64,000 bases of DNA. It comes from Ruegeria arenilitoris (GTDB taxonomy: Bacteria > Pseudomonadota > Alphaproteobacteria > Rhodobacterales > Rhodobacteraceae). Within the stretch, counting starts at the first letter, position 1; every line of letters begins with the position of its first letter. Where the stretch lies: contig NZ_WQHX01000008.1 in assembly GCF_013035425.1 (NCBI RefSeq), positions 124,001 to 188,000 of the forward strand, given 5' to 3'. Of the stretch, positions 7,604 through 17,389 are shown in pieces. A model generated the notes under the pieces. It did not search any database. It had not been told where the DNA came from and saw nothing but the letters and a program-made list of their open reading frames with translations. Made by a program: the position numbers and the translations under genes.

Positions 7604-8827
7604 CTATCGACGAAGTGTGAACCCGGCCACCAGTTCGATGTGTGACGACCATCGAAATTGGTCAACAACCTGTATCCATTCAAGGGTGTAACCCGCGGCA
7701 ATCAGTTTTTTGGCGTCCCGCGCAAAACTGATTGGATTGCACGACACGTAGGCGACGACAGGACATTTGGACATTGCCACTTCTGCAATCTGCGCGATGG
7801 CACCAGCCCGCGGTGGATCCAAAACGACGGTATCGAACTGTTTTAACTCGTCTGCCATAAGAGGGCGGCGAAAAAGGTCCCTCACCTCGGTTGAGATTTT
7901 TTTTAAGCCAATGCTCGTACGCCAACCCTGGTCCAACGCGCGGGTCATAGCTGCGTCGCCTTCGACTGCATGGACTTCGGCCAAATGGGCAAGCGGGAAG
8001 GAAAACGTACCGCAGCCAGCAAACAAGTCAGCTATTTTCGTTGCGCCTTTGGATATTTCCATAACCGCCTGTGTTAGAGCCTGCTCTCCGTGCTTTGTAG
8101 CCTGCAAAAACGCGCCTGGCGGCGGGACTACGAGGTCCGGTCCCAAATGCTGGGCCGGTGGTTGCCGCATGGCAATGATCTCATCATTCCAAGTCAAGCG
8201 CGCAAGACCGTGCTGCTCTGTTTCTTGCGCCAATGCCAATTCCAGCGGACCGTCTAACGCCTTACCCCCTCTCACCGCCACATCCAGTCCGACCTCGGAA
8301 AGGGTGAGAGTAACCGAGAGTTCGGCTTTGCGGCTGCCGCCCAATTCAGCCATAGCCTCGGCAACGGGCAGGGCGTTTGTCAGGGCAGGGTCAAGCACAT
8401 GGCAATCTGATATTTCCACGATGGTGCCTGAGCTGCGCCCATGAAACCCTGTTAAGGCTCCTCTTTTTGTGCGGCGCGCGGATAACACTGCACGCCGGCG
8501 GGACCGGACAGGAGAAGTCTGGATGGGGCGCAAAATGGCTTCGATGTGTTGTGCGGCTAATGCCGCTCGAACCACGTCCATCTTCCATCTCGCTACGAAC
8601 TCGTCCGAAGCATGTTGCAATTGGCATCCGCCACAAGACTTATAATGATCACAAGGGGCTTTGACGCGCTCACTTGATGGGGATTTGAAGCGAATATCGC
8701 TCAGTCGATCACCTTCAAGCACGCCAGTAACCACCTCGCCCGGTAAAGTGCGAGGGGCGTATATCGGACCGTCTGCTATTCCGTCTCCATGATGTCCAAG
8801 CCGGAGAATGGTGTAATCCTGCGTCAT
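7604..8827 (-). CDS. Fe-S class I SAM-dependent RNA methyltransferase (TrmA/RlmD-like)
   Basis: A 407-residue uracil-C5 RNA methyltransferase relative. A TRAM-like N-terminal segment is followed by a 4Fe-4S set C59, C65, C68 (CDHYKSCGGC) and C142 (ISDCHVLDP). The Rossmann methyltransferase domain has the SAM motif DLFAGCGTFSFPLA, DPPRAG, and the catalytic-Cys motif SCNP. These enzymes form 5-methyluridine in 23S rRNA or tRNA. It is shorter than E. coli RlmD, so the exact target (U747 or U1939 type) cannot be read from the sequence. It precedes the sodium-channel gene on the same strand by 26 bp, so the two may be co-transcribed. Confidence 0.88.
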   Translation of the reverse strand: MTQDYTILRLGHHGDGIADGPIYAPRTLPGEVVTGVLEGDRLSDIRFKSPSSERVKAPCDHYKSCGGCQLQHASDEFVARWKMDVVRAALAAQHIEAILRPIQTSPVRSRRRAVLSARRTKRGALTGFHGRSSGTIVEISDCHVLDPALTNALPVAEAMAELGGSRKAELSVTLTLSEVGLDVAVRGGKALDGPLELALAQETEQHGLARLTWNDEIIAMRQPPAQHLGPDLVVPPPGAFLQATKHGEQALTQAVMEISKGATKIADLFAGCGTFSFPLAHLAEVHAVEGDAAMTRALDQGWRTSIGLKKISTEVRDLFRRPLMADELKQFDTVVLDPPRAGAIAQIAEVAMSKCPVVAYVSCNPISFARDAKKLIAAGYTLEWIQVVDQFRWSSHIELVAGFTLRR

Positions 8828-8866
8828 GGCTGGCCTGATACCGGGGCTTGGCCAGTAACAAAACCC

Positions 8867-10699
8867 TTATTCGGCAGCCGCGGTTTGAATGAAACCTCCG
8901 GATTGCCGATGCCAAAAGCGGGCGTACAGACCGTTTTGAGCCAGCAGAACGTCATGAGACCCGTTTTCGACGATCTTGCCATGGTCCAGAACAATGATTC
9001 TGTCCATCTCGCTCAGTGTCGAAAGGCGGTGCGCGATGGCCAAAACTGTCTTGCCTTCCATCACCCGATGCAGGGCCGTTTGGATAGAAGCTTCAACCTC
9101 GGAATCCAACGCCGAAGTCGCTTCATCCAGAACGAGAATAGGCGCGTCCTTTAGGATCGCGCGCGCCAAAGCAATCCGTTGGCGCTGCCCGCCACTTAGT
9201 TTCACACCGCGTTCTCCTAGATGCGCATCGTATCCTTTGCGGCCATGCGCGTCCTGCAGATCGCAAATGAACTCATGCGCCTCAGCCTTCCGCGCAGCAG
9301 AAATCATGTCTTTCTCGGACACGGATGGGTTACCATAAAGAATGTTGTCACGCGCTGATCTGTTAAACATCGCGGTTTCCTGCGTGACCATTCCGATCTG
9401 ACTCCGCAAGCTGTCTTGGGTAACCGCCGCAACATCTTGCCCGTCTATAAGAATAGCGCCTTTTTCCCTGTCATAGAGTCTAAGAAGCAGTGAAACTAAT
9501 GTGGACTTTCCCGCCCCGGAAGCGCCGACAATACCAAGTTTTTCGCCCGGCTCAATTGTCATGGATAGGTCCGTTACACCGCCTATGTCCCGACCATAGG
9601 CAAAGCTTACATTTTCAAAAACAATCTGCCCGCGTTTTACGTTCAGGTTTTGCGCTGCAGGCGCATCTTCGAACCTGTCTCGCTTGGTCAGGGTTTTCAT
9701 TCCGTTTTCGATTTCACCGACATTTGCATAAAGACCCATAAGAGTGAAACTGACCCAGCCAGTCATCTGAGCAATCCGGATAGAAACAGCGCCTGCAGCA
9801 ACTATGTCACCAGCCGTGGCGTTCCCATTCTGCCACAACAAAAGCGTCGCACCCAGCAGCAGAACTGGCAGAACGCCAGCAAGTGTCATTAGCACAAATC
9901 GAAAACTTGCGGACAACATACCAAAATCAAGGGATCTTTCCCGCAAATCAACCATCGATTGTTGTGCGGATTGTTCTTCAAATTCGCCATGCGCGAACAG
10001 CTTTACTGTCTTGATGTTGGTAATCGTATCGACAACCTGCCCGGAAACCGTCGCGCGTGCGCCGGCGCGCGCAGCAGAACGTTTACGTATTCGAGGCAAG
10101 TACCAGCGGATTAATAGAAAGTAGACCACCAGCCAAGCCGCGAACGGCGCCATAACCAATGGATGTATTGACCCTAACAAAAGCAAAGAGCCAACCAACG
10201 AGGCAATTGCAAATACAATCGCGCTGATTGTTTCAGACACCACAGACGCCATCGCGTTCGAGGTTTGCATCTGTTTTTGAGCAATGCGACCAGCAAAATC
10301 GTCGTCGAAGTAAGTCACCGACTGTCCCAATGTCCAGCGGTTTAGTTTGGCAAGAACCAACGGCGTGATATTCGGCATGACGATATAGTTGTTCGACAGC
10401 GAGGAGAGGCCGAACAACAGGGGTCGCAGCAACATGAAAAAAGCAACCGCACCCATCAGCTTCCACAAGTTTGCACCTGTCAGAAAGTTATCCGGGCCAC
10501 TGGCGGTCACCACGTCAATGACGCGCCCCAAGATCCAAGCGGTACCTGCCTCCATAGCGCCCGCAAAGGCCGAAAAGAACGCAGCCGCGAACAACATGGG
10601 CCAGGCACCAGACAAACACCAGCGAATGAACGCCCCCAAAGTCTGCGGCGGGGGCGTTTCGGTTGGTCGGAAAGGCTGAATGAGATCGGCAATTCTCAT
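8867..10699 (-). CDS. ABC exporter, fused permease and ATPase (downstream partner)
   Basis: A 610-residue half-transporter: six membrane helices (residues 35-330) followed by a nucleotide-binding domain. The ATPase has Walker A GASGAGKST, signature LSGGQRQRIALARA, Walker B LVLDEATSALD and the switch His in AIAHRLST, so its ATP site looks competent. It starts inside the stop of the upstream ABC gene (ATGA), and the two proteins are closely similar, which suggests a heterodimeric exporter of the MsbA/LmrCD type. The substrate, possibly a lipid, peptide or drug, cannot be inferred. A homodimer is also possible. Confidence 0.88.
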   Translation of the reverse strand: MRIADLIQPFRPTETPPPQTLGAFIRWCLSGAWPMLFAAAFFSAFAGAMEAGTAWILGRVIDVVTASGPDNFLTGANLWKLMGAVAFFMLLRPLLFGLSSLSNNYIVMPNITPLVLAKLNRWTLGQSVTYFDDDFAGRIAQKQMQTSNAMASVVSETISAIVFAIASLVGSLLLLGSIHPLVMAPFAAWLVVYFLLIRWYLPRIRKRSAARAGARATVSGQVVDTITNIKTVKLFAHGEFEEQSAQQSMVDLRERSLDFGMLSASFRFVLMTLAGVLPVLLLGATLLLWQNGNATAGDIVAAGAVSIRIAQMTGWVSFTLMGLYANVGEIENGMKTLTKRDRFEDAPAAQNLNVKRGQIVFENVSFAYGRDIGGVTDLSMTIEPGEKLGIVGASGAGKSTLVSLLLRLYDREKGAILIDGQDVAAVTQDSLRSQIGMVTQETAMFNRSARDNILYGNPSVSEKDMISAARKAEAHEFICDLQDAHGRKGYDAHLGERGVKLSGGQRQRIALARAILKDAPILVLDEATSALDSEVEASIQTALHRVMEGKTVLAIAHRLSTLSEMDRIIVLDHGKIVENGSHDVLLAQNGLYARFWHRQSGGFIQTAAAE

Positions 10700-12534
10700 T
10701 CGGCGGCCTCTGGGTTCATGAATCCTCCGGACTGCCGCGCCCAGAATTGCGCGTACAGGCCGCCATGGGCCAACAAATCAGCGTGAGCGCCTTGCTCGAC
10801 GATCCGCCCGCTATCCATGACTAGAATCCGGTCCATCTGTGCAATCGTACTAAGCCTGTGAGCTATCGCGATCACGGTCTTTCCCTGCATCATTCCGTAA
10901 AGTGTCTCCTGAATTGACGCTTCAACCTCGGAATCTAGTGCCGAAGTTGCTTCGTCCAGCAAAAGGATTGGAGCATCCTTTAAAATAACCCGCGCCAGCG
11001 TCACGCGTTGCCGTTGACCCCCGCTAAGCTTTACGCCTCGTTCACCGACATGCGCATCGTATCCCGCACGGCCCTGTGGATCCTGAAGGTCCAGAATGAA
11101 CTCATGAGCCTCTGCCTGCTTGGCCGCGGCGACCATCTGCTCTTCGGTCGCGTCGGGACGTCCGTACAATATGTTATCGCGGACAGAGCGGTGCAAAAGC
11201 GCGCTGTCCTGCTGAACCATACCGATGTGGCGCCTGAGACTGTCCTGAGACACGTTAGCAATATTCTGATCATCAATAAGGATTGCGCCTTTTTCGACAT
11301 CGTAAAACCGCAAAAGAAGCTTAACTAGGGTCGATTTTCCAGCTCCCGACCGACCGATCAGACCAATTTTTTCCCCTGGGTGTATCGTCATTGAGACGCG
11401 ATCCAACCCACCAGCTTTCCGACCGTAGTGATGCGATAAATCGCGGATTTCAATCCGACCTTCTGTTAGCTGCAGGGGCTTGGAGCCCGGCGAATCCAAA
11501 AGGTCGATGGGCTGCGCTATCGTCTCCATGCCTTCGGCTACAACACCAAGCTGCCGGAAAAAGCTTGTAAGCGCCCACATGATCCAACCGGTCATCGCAT
11601 TGAGACGCAGAGTCAGTGCCGTTGCTGCGGCCACAACGCCCACGGTTGCGCTGCCTTGCATCCACAACATAATCGCCCATCCAACAACGCCAACGATCAA
11701 CAATCCGTTCAATGTAACCAAAACAGCATCCATGATTGTGAAGATACGCATTTCGATCTGGAATGTGCGGCGCGTTTCTTCAATGGCCTCGCGGGCATAG
11801 TCCAACTCTTGCTGGGCGTGGGCAAACATCTTGACCGAATGTATGTTGGTATAGCTGTCAACGACACGCCCCGTCACGGTGGACCGCGCATCTGATGCAG
11901 CCTGCGACGCCGGCCCGACACGCTTCACCGTCCAGCGCACGAGAAGCGCGTAAAGGGCAAACCAGATCAGCAGCGGCAACAGCAAACGTGGGTCTGCAGC
12001 CATCAAAAGTATTGCAGCTCCAATTAGATACGCCAGGGAGAATGAAATCGCGTCAAACACTTGAAACACGACTTCACCAGCTGCAGGCGGTGTTTGCATT
12101 ATCCGGTTTGCAATTCGCCCTGCAAAATCATTTTCGAACCAACCAACGGATTGGCGCAAAACATGTTTATGTGCACGCCATCGGATTAGCGTACCAAAGT
12201 TGGGTAAGATAGTGTTGTTCAGCAACAGAACATCGATGACATGTAGGAGGGGCCGCAACAACAGGACAAACGCGGCAACCAGCAACAGCTCGGTCCCGTG
12301 GTCCCGCCAAACCTCAGCCGGACTTTTCCCTAGCAGGTCAACGACCCGGCCCATGTAATAGATGAGCCCGATTTCGACTGCGGCAACGACCACGGAAATG
12401 AGCCCCGCCCAAACAAAAACGCGAAAGAAAGGCCGGGAATAATCCAACATGAAAGGCCACAATTGCGTTGGTGGTTTGTCGACCTCATCATAGGCGACAA
12501 ATGGGTCAACGAGGTTTTCGAAATAGCGAAACAT
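10696..12534 (-). CDS. ABC exporter, fused permease and ATPase (upstream partner)
   Basis: A 612-residue half-transporter with an N-terminal six-helix membrane domain and a C-terminal ATPase domain: Walker A GRSGAGKST, signature LSGGQRQRVTLARV, Walker B LLLDEATSALD, AIAHRLST. I chose the start at 12534 (MFRYFENLVDPF) over a longer open frame because GGAG sits about 9 bases upstream and this N-terminus matches relatives with a short amphipathic leader. It is translationally coupled to the second ABC gene. Both partners keep canonical catalytic glutamates, so neither site is obviously degenerate. The 190 bp upstream show no recognised element. Confidence 0.88.
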   Translation of the reverse strand: MFRYFENLVDPFVAYDEVDKPPTQLWPFMLDYSRPFFRVFVWAGLISVVVAAVEIGLIYYMGRVVDLLGKSPAEVWRDHGTELLLVAAFVLLLRPLLHVIDVLLLNNTILPNFGTLIRWRAHKHVLRQSVGWFENDFAGRIANRIMQTPPAAGEVVFQVFDAISFSLAYLIGAAILLMAADPRLLLPLLIWFALYALLVRWTVKRVGPASQAASDARSTVTGRVVDSYTNIHSVKMFAHAQQELDYAREAIEETRRTFQIEMRIFTIMDAVLVTLNGLLIVGVVGWAIMLWMQGSATVGVVAAATALTLRLNAMTGWIMWALTSFFRQLGVVAEGMETIAQPIDLLDSPGSKPLQLTEGRIEIRDLSHHYGRKAGGLDRVSMTIHPGEKIGLIGRSGAGKSTLVKLLLRFYDVEKGAILIDDQNIANVSQDSLRRHIGMVQQDSALLHRSVRDNILYGRPDATEEQMVAAAKQAEAHEFILDLQDPQGRAGYDAHVGERGVKLSGGQRQRVTLARVILKDAPILLLDEATSALDSEVEASIQETLYGMMQGKTVIAIAHRLSTIAQMDRILVMDSGRIVEQGAHADLLAHGGLYAQFWARQSGGFMNPEAAE

Positions 12535-12725
12535 TGAGGGTGCTCCGATGAGCTTAAAATTGGAATACGAAAAAAGATGGCGCTTAAACACCACCCTACG
12601 GGTCAAGTGTTCCGCGCTTTAGGCGAACCAAATCCCGTAATACATTCGCATTCCTCCCTCCTATTGGGTCACAGCCGAACGTAATCACAAACCGCTCAGC
12701 TTGTCATCCCCTTTTGAGACTTCAT

Positions 12726-13880
12726 TTACTCAGACAGCAAATCTTCGCGTTTCAGTTTAAACCCTGACTCGATCCATCTTGCCTCGAGCTCGGCCAGTTT
12801 CCGACCCAGCGCCGGGCCGGTAAAGTCCGGTATCAGATCTTGCGCCTTTACCGGGAATTTGGCGCTTGCCCCGCGTTTCAAATCCCTTGCCATCTGATGT
12901 GACCATGGATGCTCCAGAAATGCACAACGCAACAGTGTTTTGTGCAATCCACCTTCGATGCCGTAGCGAAATCCAAGTTCGGCAACACTTGCCGGACTCA
13001 TCGCTTCGTCCCTCATCCTTGTCAGCCGGTGCAGTTGAGCGCGGCTGAGGCGCAAGGTTTCCGCAACTTCGGGCCTGGCGATGGCAGCCAGTCGCCGAAC
13101 AGGATCGGGGATCGCACCCGCATCATTTTCAGCTGCAACCAGGATTGGAAGCGGTCGATCTTCAGAGCCCGGTAGTACACTCGCCAGAACACCGGCTTGG
13201 CGCATTGCCGCGACTGAAGGTGCAGGATCCGGCGCGCCCAAGAGTTTCAGTAGCTCTGCCCCAACCCTTTCCCGCGACAGCCCGATTAGCCCGCCAAGAT
13301 TTTCAGCAATCGCAGATAGCGCGTCGGCATCAAATCCGGCCTCGGCGTCGCCATACCAGGCGTGAAACCGAAAATATCGCAGCGAGCGTAAGTAATCCTC
13401 GCGGATTCTGTCCCGAGCCGTGCCAATAAATCGAACCTTTCGCGCCAATAAATCCGGCATGCAATTCAGTGGGTCCAGAATAGAACCGTCCGGCCGGGCA
13501 TAAAGCGCGTTCATCGTAAAGTCGCGGCGAGCGGCGTCTTCCTCGACCTTCTCCGAAAAAGCAACAACCGCGCGGCGACCGTCAGTTTTTACATCTCGGC
13601 GAAAAGTTGTGACTTCGTGTGGTACACCATCGCTTACAACGGTAATTGTTCCATGCTCAAAACCGGTTGGGATCGCTTTCAGCCCCGCCGCCGCAGCCAT
13701 GTGAATGACCTGTTCCGGATGCGCATCTGTGGAAATGTCTATATCCGTTACTGGCACCTGCAGGATCGTGTTTCGTACACAGCCACCGACAAAAAAAACC
13801 TGCGCACCTCCTGCTGTCAGTGCGGCACAAACCGCCTGAGTAGCCGGTTTGGTTATCCATTCTTCGGTGATTCGATTCAT
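12726..13880 (-). CDS. cca: CCA tRNA nucleotidyltransferase
   Basis: A 384-residue enzyme of the bacterial class II CCA-adding/poly(A) polymerase family. It has the nucleotide-binding FVGGCVRN motif, the metal-binding pair D46-x-D48 (TDIDIST), the RRDFTMNAL motif, and a helical C-terminal tRNA-binding part. It adds or repairs the 3'-CCA end of tRNAs. The start at 13880 overlaps the stop of the upstream Nudix gene (ATGA); a longer open frame reaching 13985 would run inside that gene and is not supported. It belongs to the hsp33-Nudix-cca operon. Confidence 0.92.
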   Translation of the reverse strand: MNRITEEWITKPATQAVCAALTAGGAQVFFVGGCVRNTILQVPVTDIDISTDAHPEQVIHMAAAAGLKAIPTGFEHGTITVVSDGVPHEVTTFRRDVKTDGRRAVVAFSEKVEEDAARRDFTMNALYARPDGSILDPLNCMPDLLARKVRFIGTARDRIREDYLRSLRYFRFHAWYGDAEAGFDADALSAIAENLGGLIGLSRERVGAELLKLLGAPDPAPSVAAMRQAGVLASVLPGSEDRPLPILVAAENDAGAIPDPVRRLAAIARPEVAETLRLSRAQLHRLTRMRDEAMSPASVAELGFRYGIEGGLHKTLLRCAFLEHPWSHQMARDLKRGASAKFPVKAQDLIPDFTGPALGRKLAELEARWIESGFKLKREDLLSE

Positions 13881-14476
13881 TCGTTTACCTGCGCCGCCAG
13901 CCCTCGCAGAATGCGGGCCGTGGCGCCCCAAATGTAATAAGGCCCGTATGGTACGGTAAAGTAATATCGCTTTTGGCCGCGCCACCGACGAGATTCGATC
14001 ACGTAGTTCGCGGGGTCTAGGACATGCGCAAGCGGAACCGAGAAGACCTCTTCTACCTCGCCAGGTTCTGGTACAGGGTCGAACGGACGATCAAGCACAG
14101 CAATAACTGGGGTCACCGAAAAGGATGTAACGGTTTCATGGGTCGGCAGACGTCCCAGAATACGTGGAAATTCCAGCGGTAGACCGATTTCTTCCTTTGC
14201 TTCGCGTAGTGCGGTCGCAGTGACATCCTTGTCACCTTCATCCTGCTTGCCGCCCGGAAACGCGATTTGACCGGGGTGGTGTTTTAGTGCCGACGACCTT
14301 TTGGTCAAAATTAGGCGCGGATCACTTTCGGTCACCATTACTGGAACAAGCACCCCGGCAGGGCGCAGTTTGCGCCCCGCGGGCAGATTAACTTCCGGGT
14401 TCAGATCAAAATCGCTGGACCCGGCTCCTTGGCGACTCAGAGCCGCCTTTAGTTTCGAGATCGTATCAGACGCCAT
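13877..14476 (-). CDS. Nudix hydrolase, CoA pyrophosphatase type
   Basis: A 199-residue Nudix protein with the box G-G-K-Q-D-E-G-D-K-D-V-T-A-T-A-L-R-E-A followed by KEEIGL. A preceding LTKRSS..LKHHPGQIAFPGG segment is the UPF0035-like signature of coenzyme A diphosphatases (YeaB/NudL). It probably hydrolyses CoA or acyl-CoA to phosphopantetheine and 3',5'-ADP. The start at 14476 (MASDTISKLK) overlaps the hsp33 3' end by 11 bp; an upstream in-frame GTG at 14533 lies deep in hsp33 and is less likely. It is coupled to cca by an ATGA overlap. Confidence 0.85.
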   Translation of the reverse strand: MASDTISKLKAALSRQGAGSSDFDLNPEVNLPAGRKLRPAGVLVPVMVTESDPRLILTKRSSALKHHPGQIAFPGGKQDEGDKDVTATALREAKEEIGLPLEFPRILGRLPTHETVTSFSVTPVIAVLDRPFDPVPEPGEVEEVFSVPLAHVLDPANYVIESRRWRGQKRYYFTVPYGPYYIWGATARILRGLAAQVNE

Positions 14477-15452
14477 CCGCGTCTTCGGCATCAAAGCCGA
14501 CCGTTCGAGGGTCCAGCACATAGTGAGCACCACAGAACTGGCAGTCCGCCGTTACACTGCCGTCTTCCGTCGTCATCTTCTCAATGTCCTGAGCGGAGTA
14601 AATTGAAAGGCTTTGCCGGACGCGGTCCTCGGAACAGGTGCACCCAAACTGCACAGCCTGCGCGTCATAGACGCGCGGCTGTTCTTCGTGGAAAAGCCGA
14701 ACCAACAAATCTGTGGGCGCCACGGATGGTCCGATTAGCTCCAGGTCGTCAACTGTATCCAAAAGGATGTTGACGCGTTCCCAGTTTTCTCCCTCTTCTC
14801 CGTCAACTAGGTCAGAAGCGGTCAGAATCTCTCCGTTACCGTCCTCCGAGGCAGCAAATGGTGACGCCTTAGGCATGTGTTGCAACATGATTCCACCCGC
14901 ACGCCAATGTTCTCCAACTTTCGGCTCCGTCGATTTGCCAAAGCTTAGTGAAAACCTTGTCGGTAATTGTTCGGACTGCGCAAAATACGCCTCCGCACAC
15001 GCGCTCAGCGACCCTCCGGCAAGCGGCGTAATTCCTTGGTAGGGCTGCGTACCTTCGCCTTGGTCAATCATGATCGCAAAGTAACCTTCACCGACCTGAT
15101 CGAACGGCGCATTGTCGGTCAATCGATCCCTGTCAAAACTGGCATAGGCTCTGATCTGCGCAGGTTGCCCTTCTTCCTGAGGCGCATAATAATCAGTCGC
15201 TATCATTCGCACTGCGCCTTTGGACTGAACCTGAAGCGACAGTTTCCAGCGCAGAGATACGGTCTGGCCGATTAACGCGGTCAACAAGGCCATTTCGGCT
15301 ACCAGAGCCTCGACGGTATCTGGGTACTCGTGCTGCTTAAGGATTCCGTCTAGTACGCCATCCAAGCGCGCCACACGGCCACGCATATCTGATACATCAA
15401 GTTGAAAGGGTAGGACGGTATCGTCCCACGCGATTTTCGTTCCAAGAGACAT
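14466..15452 (-). CDS. hslO: Hsp33 redox-regulated chaperone
   Basis: A 328-residue homologue of Hsp33, a cytoplasmic holdase activated by oxidation. The C-terminal zinc switch is intact: a C-x-C in FGCTCSED and a C-x-x-C in ADCQFCGAHY. AAGGA lies upstream of the ATG. It heads a three-gene operon with a Nudix hydrolase and the CCA-adding enzyme, with overlapping ends. No heat-shock promoter was recognised in the 76-bp gap to the divergent Nudix gene. Confidence 0.92.
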   Translation of the reverse strand: MSLGTKIAWDDTVLPFQLDVSDMRGRVARLDGVLDGILKQHEYPDTVEALVAEMALLTALIGQTVSLRWKLSLQVQSKGAVRMIATDYYAPQEEGQPAQIRAYASFDRDRLTDNAPFDQVGEGYFAIMIDQGEGTQPYQGITPLAGGSLSACAEAYFAQSEQLPTRFSLSFGKSTEPKVGEHWRAGGIMLQHMPKASPFAASEDGNGEILTASDLVDGEEGENWERVNILLDTVDDLELIGPSVAPTDLLVRLFHEEQPRVYDAQAVQFGCTCSEDRVRQSLSIYSAQDIEKMTTEDGSVTADCQFCGAHYVLDPRTVGFDAEDADGV

Positions 15453-15528
15453 GGGGTTTCCTTACACGCCAAGGGTTGGCATACCGCCACCATATAGGTT
15501 GAACGGACTCGGTTGAAAGGGGCCATAC

Positions 15529-15972
15529 ATGATCAGGCGGTTTGGCGAAAGCCCCGAACGGGGCCGAAATTATACCCGCCGGATTGGAGTGTATTCACTT
15601 TTGCCGCAAGGAGATCGCCTTTTGCTGACCTGCCAAAGGCAACCTGATCCGGATTTGCAACTGCCAGGCGGTGGAATTGACCCGGGCGAGTCTCCAGTCG
15701 CCGCTTTACATCGTGAAGTGTTCGAAGAAACCGGTTGGTCAATCGCTACGCCACGCCGTGTCGGCGCATTTCGCCGCTTTGTCTTTATGCCTGAATACGA
15801 TCTTTGGGCCGAAAAAATATGCCTGATTTACTGCGCCCGTCCGGTCCGATGCAAAGGCCTTCCAACAGAACCCTTCCATGAGGCTTTGTGGATGCGAACT
15901 GCGGATGCTGCCCATTTATTGGGAAACGCCGGAGATCGGCATTTTGCGTCGCTGCTGCTTCGTGATCTTTAG
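15529..15972 (+). CDS. Nudix hydrolase (MutT-like)
   Basis: A 147-residue Nudix protein with a perfect box, G-G-G-I-D-P-G-E-S-P-V-A-A-L-H-R-E-V-F and then EETGW, between residues 48 and 72. The rest is a minimal MutT fold. It would hydrolyse a nucleoside diphosphate derivative; the substrate is not predictable. It is divergent from hsp33 and its end overlaps by 4 bp the end of the convergent phosphatase gene. Confidence 0.85.
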   Translation: MIRRFGESPERGRNYTRRIGVYSLLPQGDRLLLTCQRQPDPDLQLPGGGIDPGESPVAALHREVFEETGWSIATPRRVGAFRRFVFMPEYDLWAEKICLIYCARPVRCKGLPTEPFHEALWMRTADAAHLLGNAGDRHFASLLLRDL

Positions 15973-17246
15973 GGACCATTGTATTCAAAGAAGACCGCCG
16001 AAACATCATCATCCATTCCGCCCTTGGGCGACATGGCTTGGGTCAACTGCCAGAACAAATCATCTAAAAACTCTGACCCCTCTGCCAAGGTTGCTGCGCA
16101 TTCAAGGGCCATTCTTTGCAACCCGGTTTCGTCCAACAAACTTCCATTCAGCAGGCGGCATTCAGTAAATCCGTCAGAATACAAAAGTAACCTGTCGCCC
16201 GGTTCCAGAAAGACGTCGGTCTGTTGAAATGGCGCGTCTGGCAGCAAACCAATCGGCAAACCACCGTCGCCTAAAAACTCGGTGCTGCCATCACGCCTCA
16301 AAAGAAGTGGGTGAGGGTGTCCGGCCTGTACCATCTTGAGGTGCCCGTTCCTCAGGTCGACAGTGGCATATGCCATGGTGAAATATTCTTCAATTCCTGT
16401 GTCAGCCATCAATCGTGAGTTCAATACCTTTGCCACCTCCTCTGGTGGCAGCAAAGCGTAAAAACTATTGAAGCGCTGTTCCATCGCGACGTTTTGATCG
16501 AAGTGTTTGCTTGAAAGATATCCCCCCAGACGCGCTGTCATCATCGCCGAGGTTATACCATGCCCTGAAACGTCGATGCTGTAGAACCCAAGCCGATTAG
16601 CTCCTGGCGAAAACATCCCGACAAGATCTCCACCGATATGGCCGCATGGCTTCAGCAACAAACTGACCTTGGATGCGCCAAATGACGCCTTTAACTCTGG
16701 CACCAGAGATTCTTGAATTTTGCGCGCCTGCATCAAATCCTTGTCGATCGCGTCATGAGCCAGCCGCAACTCTTCCAGCGCGGCTTCAATCAGCTGGTTC
16801 TTCTCTGAAAGTTCGCGCTGCATAAGAAGTATGCGGGCCCCAGCGGCAATGCGAGCGCGCAACTCGTCAGCCTCCAGCGGCTTGATCAGGAAATCGTCCG
16901 CACCAGCATCCAATCCGCGCGCAACTTCCTGTTTTTCGCTTTTGGCTGTCAACAATATGAAATAGCTATAATGCCTGCTTTCCAATTCCCGGAAAGCTTT
17001 GCAAAATTCAAGTCCGCCCATACCGGGCATTACCCAATCGCTGAGGACCAAATCAGGCTGCTCCAACCTGCAGATGGCAATTGCTTGCTCGCCATTCTCA
17101 GCTTCGAGTACTTCGAATCCCCATTTCTTGAGAGAAGCCGCCAGAATTCGACGCTGCAGGCGGCTGTCGTCGACGATCAGCACCTTCCGAATCGCGCCAA
17201 AATCCGGCTCTACTCTGACCTCGGATTGTCTGATTCCCGGCACCAT
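15969..17246 (-). CDS. Response regulator with PP2C/RsbU-type serine phosphatase output
   Basis: A 425-residue signalling protein. Residues 20-135 form a receiver domain with the acidic pocket D26-D27, phospho-acceptor D70 (LSDWVMPGMGG), T100 and K122. A coiled-coil linker (about 135-180) leads to a SpoIIE/RsbU PP2C phosphatase with metal-binding GGDLVG and IDVSGHG motifs. Such proteins usually dephosphorylate an anti-sigma-factor antagonist in partner-switching control or act in the general stress response. No anti-sigma factor or STAS gene is in the window. A divergently transcribed Hpt protein lies 143 bp away and may be its phosphodonor. AGGGA lies 5 bases upstream of the ATG. Confidence 0.87.
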   Translation of the reverse strand: MVPGIRQSEVRVEPDFGAIRKVLIVDDSRLQRRILAASLKKWGFEVLEAENGEQAIAICRLEQPDLVLSDWVMPGMGGLEFCKAFRELESRHYSYFILLTAKSEKQEVARGLDAGADDFLIKPLEADELRARIAAGARILLMQRELSEKNQLIEAALEELRLAHDAIDKDLMQARKIQESLVPELKASFGASKVSLLLKPCGHIGGDLVGMFSPGANRLGFYSIDVSGHGITSAMMTARLGGYLSSKHFDQNVAMEQRFNSFYALLPPEEVAKVLNSRLMADTGIEEYFTMAYATVDLRNGHLKMVQAGHPHPLLLRRDGSTEFLGDGGLPIGLLPDAPFQQTDVFLEPGDRLLLYSDGFTECRLLNGSLLDETGLQRMALECAATLAEGSEFLDDLFWQLTQAMSPKGGMDDDVSAVFFEYNGP

Positions 17247-17389
17247 GTTTTCCCTGCTAGTCTTTTTCTCCTTCAGCTTATGAGCTGGGCACTTAATATC
17301 TGGTGAAACCCCGATCTTGCCGCCCTTAACGGGGTGTTTACCCGGAACTGAATATCGTCGGACACTCGAGGTAAAGGTGGGGGCAGGCC

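Noticed and set aside
7156..7620. 154-codon open frame antisense to the sodium-channel gene
   Set aside because: It is a shadow of the channel gene: basic, low-complexity translation without any domain, opposite a well-supported membrane protein.
7767..8444. 225-codon open frame antisense to the RNA methyltransferase gene
   Set aside because: No recognisable domain, and the minus-strand gene has complete Fe-S and SAM motifs.
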